The position numbers and the translations under genes are program-made. A stretch of 9,272 nt of DNA from an uncultured Oscillospiraceae bacterium (GTDB lineage Bacteria; Bacillota; Clostridia; Oscillospirales; Oscillospiraceae). Of this stretch, positions 7,712-9,272 are shown one piece after another; position 1 is the stretch's first letter; each line of letters begins with the position of its first letter. Under the pieces are notes generated by a model. The model worked only from the letters and a program-made list of their open reading frames with translations, ran no database searches and had not been told where the DNA came from. The stretch is from positions 1 through 9,272 of the forward strand of contig CAJTVO010000128.1 of the NCBI GenBank assembly GCA_910579485.1. The letters are read 5' to 3'.

Positions 7712-7742
7712 TTGACTGCGTGGCAGCCACACGGTTTATGAT
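7712..7742 (+). promoter_or_regulatory. MATE gene promoter with 19-bp MerR-type spacer and internal dyad
   Basis: TTGACT (7712-7717) and TATGAT (7737-7742) are good -35 and -10 boxes but 19 nt apart, too long for normal activity and diagnostic of MerR-family promoters that need DNA distortion by the activator. The spacer holds the perfect 11-bp dyad GTGGC-A-GCCAC (7720-7730), the probable MerR operator centre. The regulator is encoded divergently, 32 bases away. Confidence 0.75.
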
Positions 7743-7766
7743 ACCCCATGTCGAGCCGGATGGCAA
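7738..7766 (-). promoter_or_regulatory. Divergent promoter for the merR-led operon
   Basis: On the - strand, TTGCCA (7761-7766) and TATCAT (7738-7743) are separated by a normal 17 nt. The -10 overlaps the -10 of the MATE promoter on the opposite strand, so the two transcripts compete and MerR bound for one should affect the other. Confidence 0.55.
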
Positions 7767-7775
7767 CCCCGACAT
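7748..7775. repeat. Short dyad ATGTCG / CGACAT between the divergent genes
   Basis: Six-base perfect arms (7748-7753 and 7770-7775) are 16 bases apart, spanning the start of the MATE transcript leader and the -35 of the merR promoter. It could be a second regulator site or a leader hairpin. The arms are short enough to be chance. Confidence 0.3.
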
Positions 7776-7794
7776 AGATAAAATGACAGAAAAC

Positions 7795-7800
7795 AAGGAG
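7795..7800 (+). promoter_or_regulatory. Ribosome binding site of the MATE gene
   Basis: AAGGAG eight bases before the ATG at 7809 fixes the start of the efflux gene. Confidence 0.85.
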
Positions 7801-7808
7801 AGACCGAC

Positions 7809-9146
7809 ATGGAAAATCAACTGGATTCCTACCATCTTCCGGTAACGGGCCGGAACATTCTGCGCTTTGCCTTCCCGACCATCGTGATGACGGTGTTCAA
7901 CACCTTCTATACCATGGTGGACGGACTGTTCGTATCCAACCTCATCGGCACCTCGGCCCTGTCGGCCATCAACCTCACCGCCCCGGCCATCGGACTGATC
8001 ACGGCGGTTTCCGGGATGCTGGCCACCGGAGGCAGCGCCGTGGTGATGAAGAAAATGGGGGAGCGCCGGGAGCAGGAGGCCCGGCAGGACTTTACCCTGC
8101 TGATCCTGACCAACGCCGTGGTGGGCGCGGTCATGATGGTCCTGGGGTATACCCTGATGGACCGCCTGCTGGGGACCATGGGGCTGTCTCAGGAGGTGTT
8201 CGGCTACTGCCGCACCTACCTTCGGGGCTACCTGATCTTCACCGTCCCCATCCTGCTCATGTACAATTTTTCCCTTTACCTGATCGCCGCCGACAAGTCC
8301 CGTCTATCCCTCATCTGCACCGTGGCGGGCGGCGTGACCAATATCATATTGGACTACGTGTTCATCGCCCTGCTGGATATGGGCATCTTGGGAGCGGCCA
8401 TCGCCACGGGGCTGGGGTATTCCATCACTGCGGCGGCGGGCTTTCTGGTGTTCTGCCAAAAGGACAGCCTGCTTCATTTCCAGAAGCCGGTCTTTCGGGG
8501 GAGCGTGCTGTTTCACGCCTCCACCAACGGGCTTTCGGAGCTGGCGACGTCTCTGGTGTCCGGCATCACCACCCTGCTGTTCAATCTGGCAATGCTCCGG
8601 TATGTAGGGGAGGACGGCGTAGCCGCCATCACCATCATCATGTATGTGCTGATGTTCGTCAGCGCCCTGTTTATTGGCTACTCCTACGGCGTAGCGCCCA
8701 TGATCAGCTATTTCCACGGGGAGGGGAACCACGAGAAGCTGAAAAAGCTGGTAAGGTTCAGCATACGGTTCATCGCGGGAGCGTCCGCCCTCTGTGTTGC
8801 GGCTTCCATTGCGGCCTCCGGGCCGCTGGTGGGTATTTTTACCCGTCCGGGGACTTCCGTTTACGATTTGGCGGTGACGGGCAACCGGCTGTGTTCTTTT
8901 GCGCTGCTGTTCGTGGGATTGAATGTGTTCGCCAGCGGGATGTTTACGGCGCTGTCCAACGGGGTGGTGTCTGCCGTGCTGGCGTTCTCCCGGTCGTTCG
9001 TATTCACGGTGGCAAGTATTCCGATCTTGCCTGTTCTGTTGGGAGGCGTTACCGGGGTATGGCTGGCTACGCCAGCGGCGGAGTTATTGGCGGTGATTAT
9101 GGCGGCGGGAATGGTGGTAAAATATCGGAAGCGATATGGCTATTGA
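7809..9146 (+). CDS. MATE-family multidrug efflux transporter
   Basis: A 445-residue integral membrane protein of the usual MATE length, almost wholly hydrophobic with about 12 predicted helices in two related lobes (about 15-220 and 235-440). The N-terminus shows the family pattern: RFAFPTIVMTVFNTFYTMVDGLFVSNLIG, then LSAINLTAPAIGLITAVSGMLATGGSAVVMKKMGE. The start of the second lobe, around the NGLSELATSLVSGITTLLFN region, repeats the first-lobe theme. MATE proteins export cationic drugs or metabolites from the cytoplasm in exchange for Na+ or H+; the coupling ion and substrate cannot be read here. It is transcribed alone, divergent from the BmrR-like MerR gene that probably controls it, and is followed by a hairpin terminator. 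No truncation or frameshift is seen. Confidence 0.93.
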   Translation: MENQLDSYHLPVTGRNILRFAFPTIVMTVFNTFYTMVDGLFVSNLIGTSALSAINLTAPAIGLITAVSGMLATGGSAVVMKKMGERREQEARQDFTLLILTNAVVGAVMMVLGYTLMDRLLGTMGLSQEVFGYCRTYLRGYLIFTVPILLMYNFSLYLIAADKSRLSLICTVAGGVTNIILDYVFIALLDMGILGAAIATGLGYSITAAAGFLVFCQKDSLLHFQKPVFRGSVLFHASTNGLSELATSLVSGITTLLFNLAMLRYVGEDGVAAITIIMYVLMFVSALFIGYSYGVAPMISYFHGEGNHEKLKKLVRFSIRFIAGASALCVAASIAASGPLVGIFTRPGTSVYDLAVTGNRLCSFALLFVGLNVFASGMFTALSNGVVSAVLAFSRSFVFTVASIPILPVLLGGVTGVWLATPAAELLAVIMAAGMVVKYRKRYGY

Positions 9147-9156
9147 GAGCATCTCA

Positions 9157-9178
9157 GGCGGCCCCTGCGGGCCGCCCT
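9157..9178 (+). terminator. Probable terminator of the MATE gene
   Basis: The perfect 8-bp stem GGCGGCCC/GGGCCGCC (9157-9164 and 9169-9176) with loop CTGC lies 10 nt after the stop. It is followed by a pyrimidine-rich CTCGCTTCCTTCT tail instead of a pure T-run. Stem strength and position support intrinsic termination. Confidence 0.65.
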
Positions 9179-9201
9179 CGCTTCCTTCTAACAGTTAGAT
9201 T

Positions 9202-9217
9202 CGCCCCTGCCGGGGCG
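9202..9217. repeat. GC-rich palindrome CGCCCC-TGCC-GGGGCG
   Basis: Perfect 6-bp arms (9202-9207 and 9212-9217) sit in the gene-free tail of the window. It is adjacent to the larger 11-bp palindrome downstream and may belong to the same intergenic repeat unit. Confidence 0.5.
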
Positions 9218-9229
9218 GGGGACGGGGGC

Positions 9230-9255
9230 GTACTTTTCGTGTGAACGAAAAGTAC
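9230..9255. repeat. Perfect 11-bp inverted repeat (GTACTTTTCGT / ACGAAAAGTAC)
   Basis: Arms at 9230-9240 and 9245-9255 enclose the tetraloop GTGA, followed by CAAAAGG. Palindromes of the form TACTTTT...AAAAGTACCAAAAG recur as intergenic repeats in many bacterial genomes, so this is probably a dispersed repeat copy rather than a gene-specific terminator. No coding region can be supported between 9147 and the window end. Confidence 0.7.
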
Positions 9256-9272
9256 CAAAAGGTCACTTAGGA

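Noticed and set aside
7681..7749. Upstream ATG start of MerR adding 23 residues
   Set aside because: No ribosome site, it runs through both promoters, and the family's usual N-terminus begins at the downstream ATG with GGAGAG.
6772..7845. 357-codon + strand frame running into the MATE gene start
   Set aside because: It is antisense to merR and overlaps the divergent promoters and the MATE ribosome site; no domain seen.

Overview
The window is GC-rich Firmicute-type DNA with strong AAGGAGG-like ribosome binding sites. GHKL/LytTR, BmrR-like and heterodimeric ABC families are all present. This fits a high-GC gut clostridium (Oscillospiraceae, in the Flavonifractor/Pseudoflavonifractor/Lawsonibacter range). 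The taxonomic call is inference from style, not from a marker gene.

Left edge (1 to about 343): the end of an integrated mobile element. It carries the C-terminal 105 codons of a large serine recombinase on the + strand and a short AT-rich terminus. The junction falls inside a MacB/LolD-type ABC ATPase gene on the - strand. That gene is broken exactly in its Walker B motif (DEPTG, then two junction-encoded residues and a stop). Its upstream partner is a TetR-family repressor gene. The TetR promoter has a perfect 17-bp palindrome filling the whole spacer between the -35 and -10 boxes, so the operon looks autorepressed, but its output gene is now interrupted.

Middle (1649 to 7680, - strand): a five-gene cluster read merR-like > lytTR response regulator > GHKL histidine kinase > ABC exporter half 1 > ABC exporter half 2. 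merR and the regulator overlap by one base (TGATG), the kinase follows 10 nt later, and the two ABC genes overlap by 8 bp. The only real gap is 103 nt between the kinase and the first ABC gene. It holds two identical 12-bp direct repeats at a 21-bp period, the geometry of LytTR-domain operators, just upstream of a weak -35/extended -10 promoter. The simplest model is that the two-component system activates the heterodimeric ABC exporter encoded right behind it.

Right (7681 to 9146): a MATE multidrug efflux gene on the + strand, divergent from merR. Its promoter has the long 19-bp spacer typical of MerR-family activated promoters, with an 11-bp dyad inside it, and it overlaps a 17-bp-spacer promoter facing merR. 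The locus therefore looks like a drug- or peptide-response island with two exporters (MATE and ABC) and two layers of control (BmrR-like MerR and a LytTR/GHKL pair). After the MATE gene comes a GC-rich terminator hairpin and then, in the last 70 bases, two further perfect palindromes that look like an intergenic repeat.
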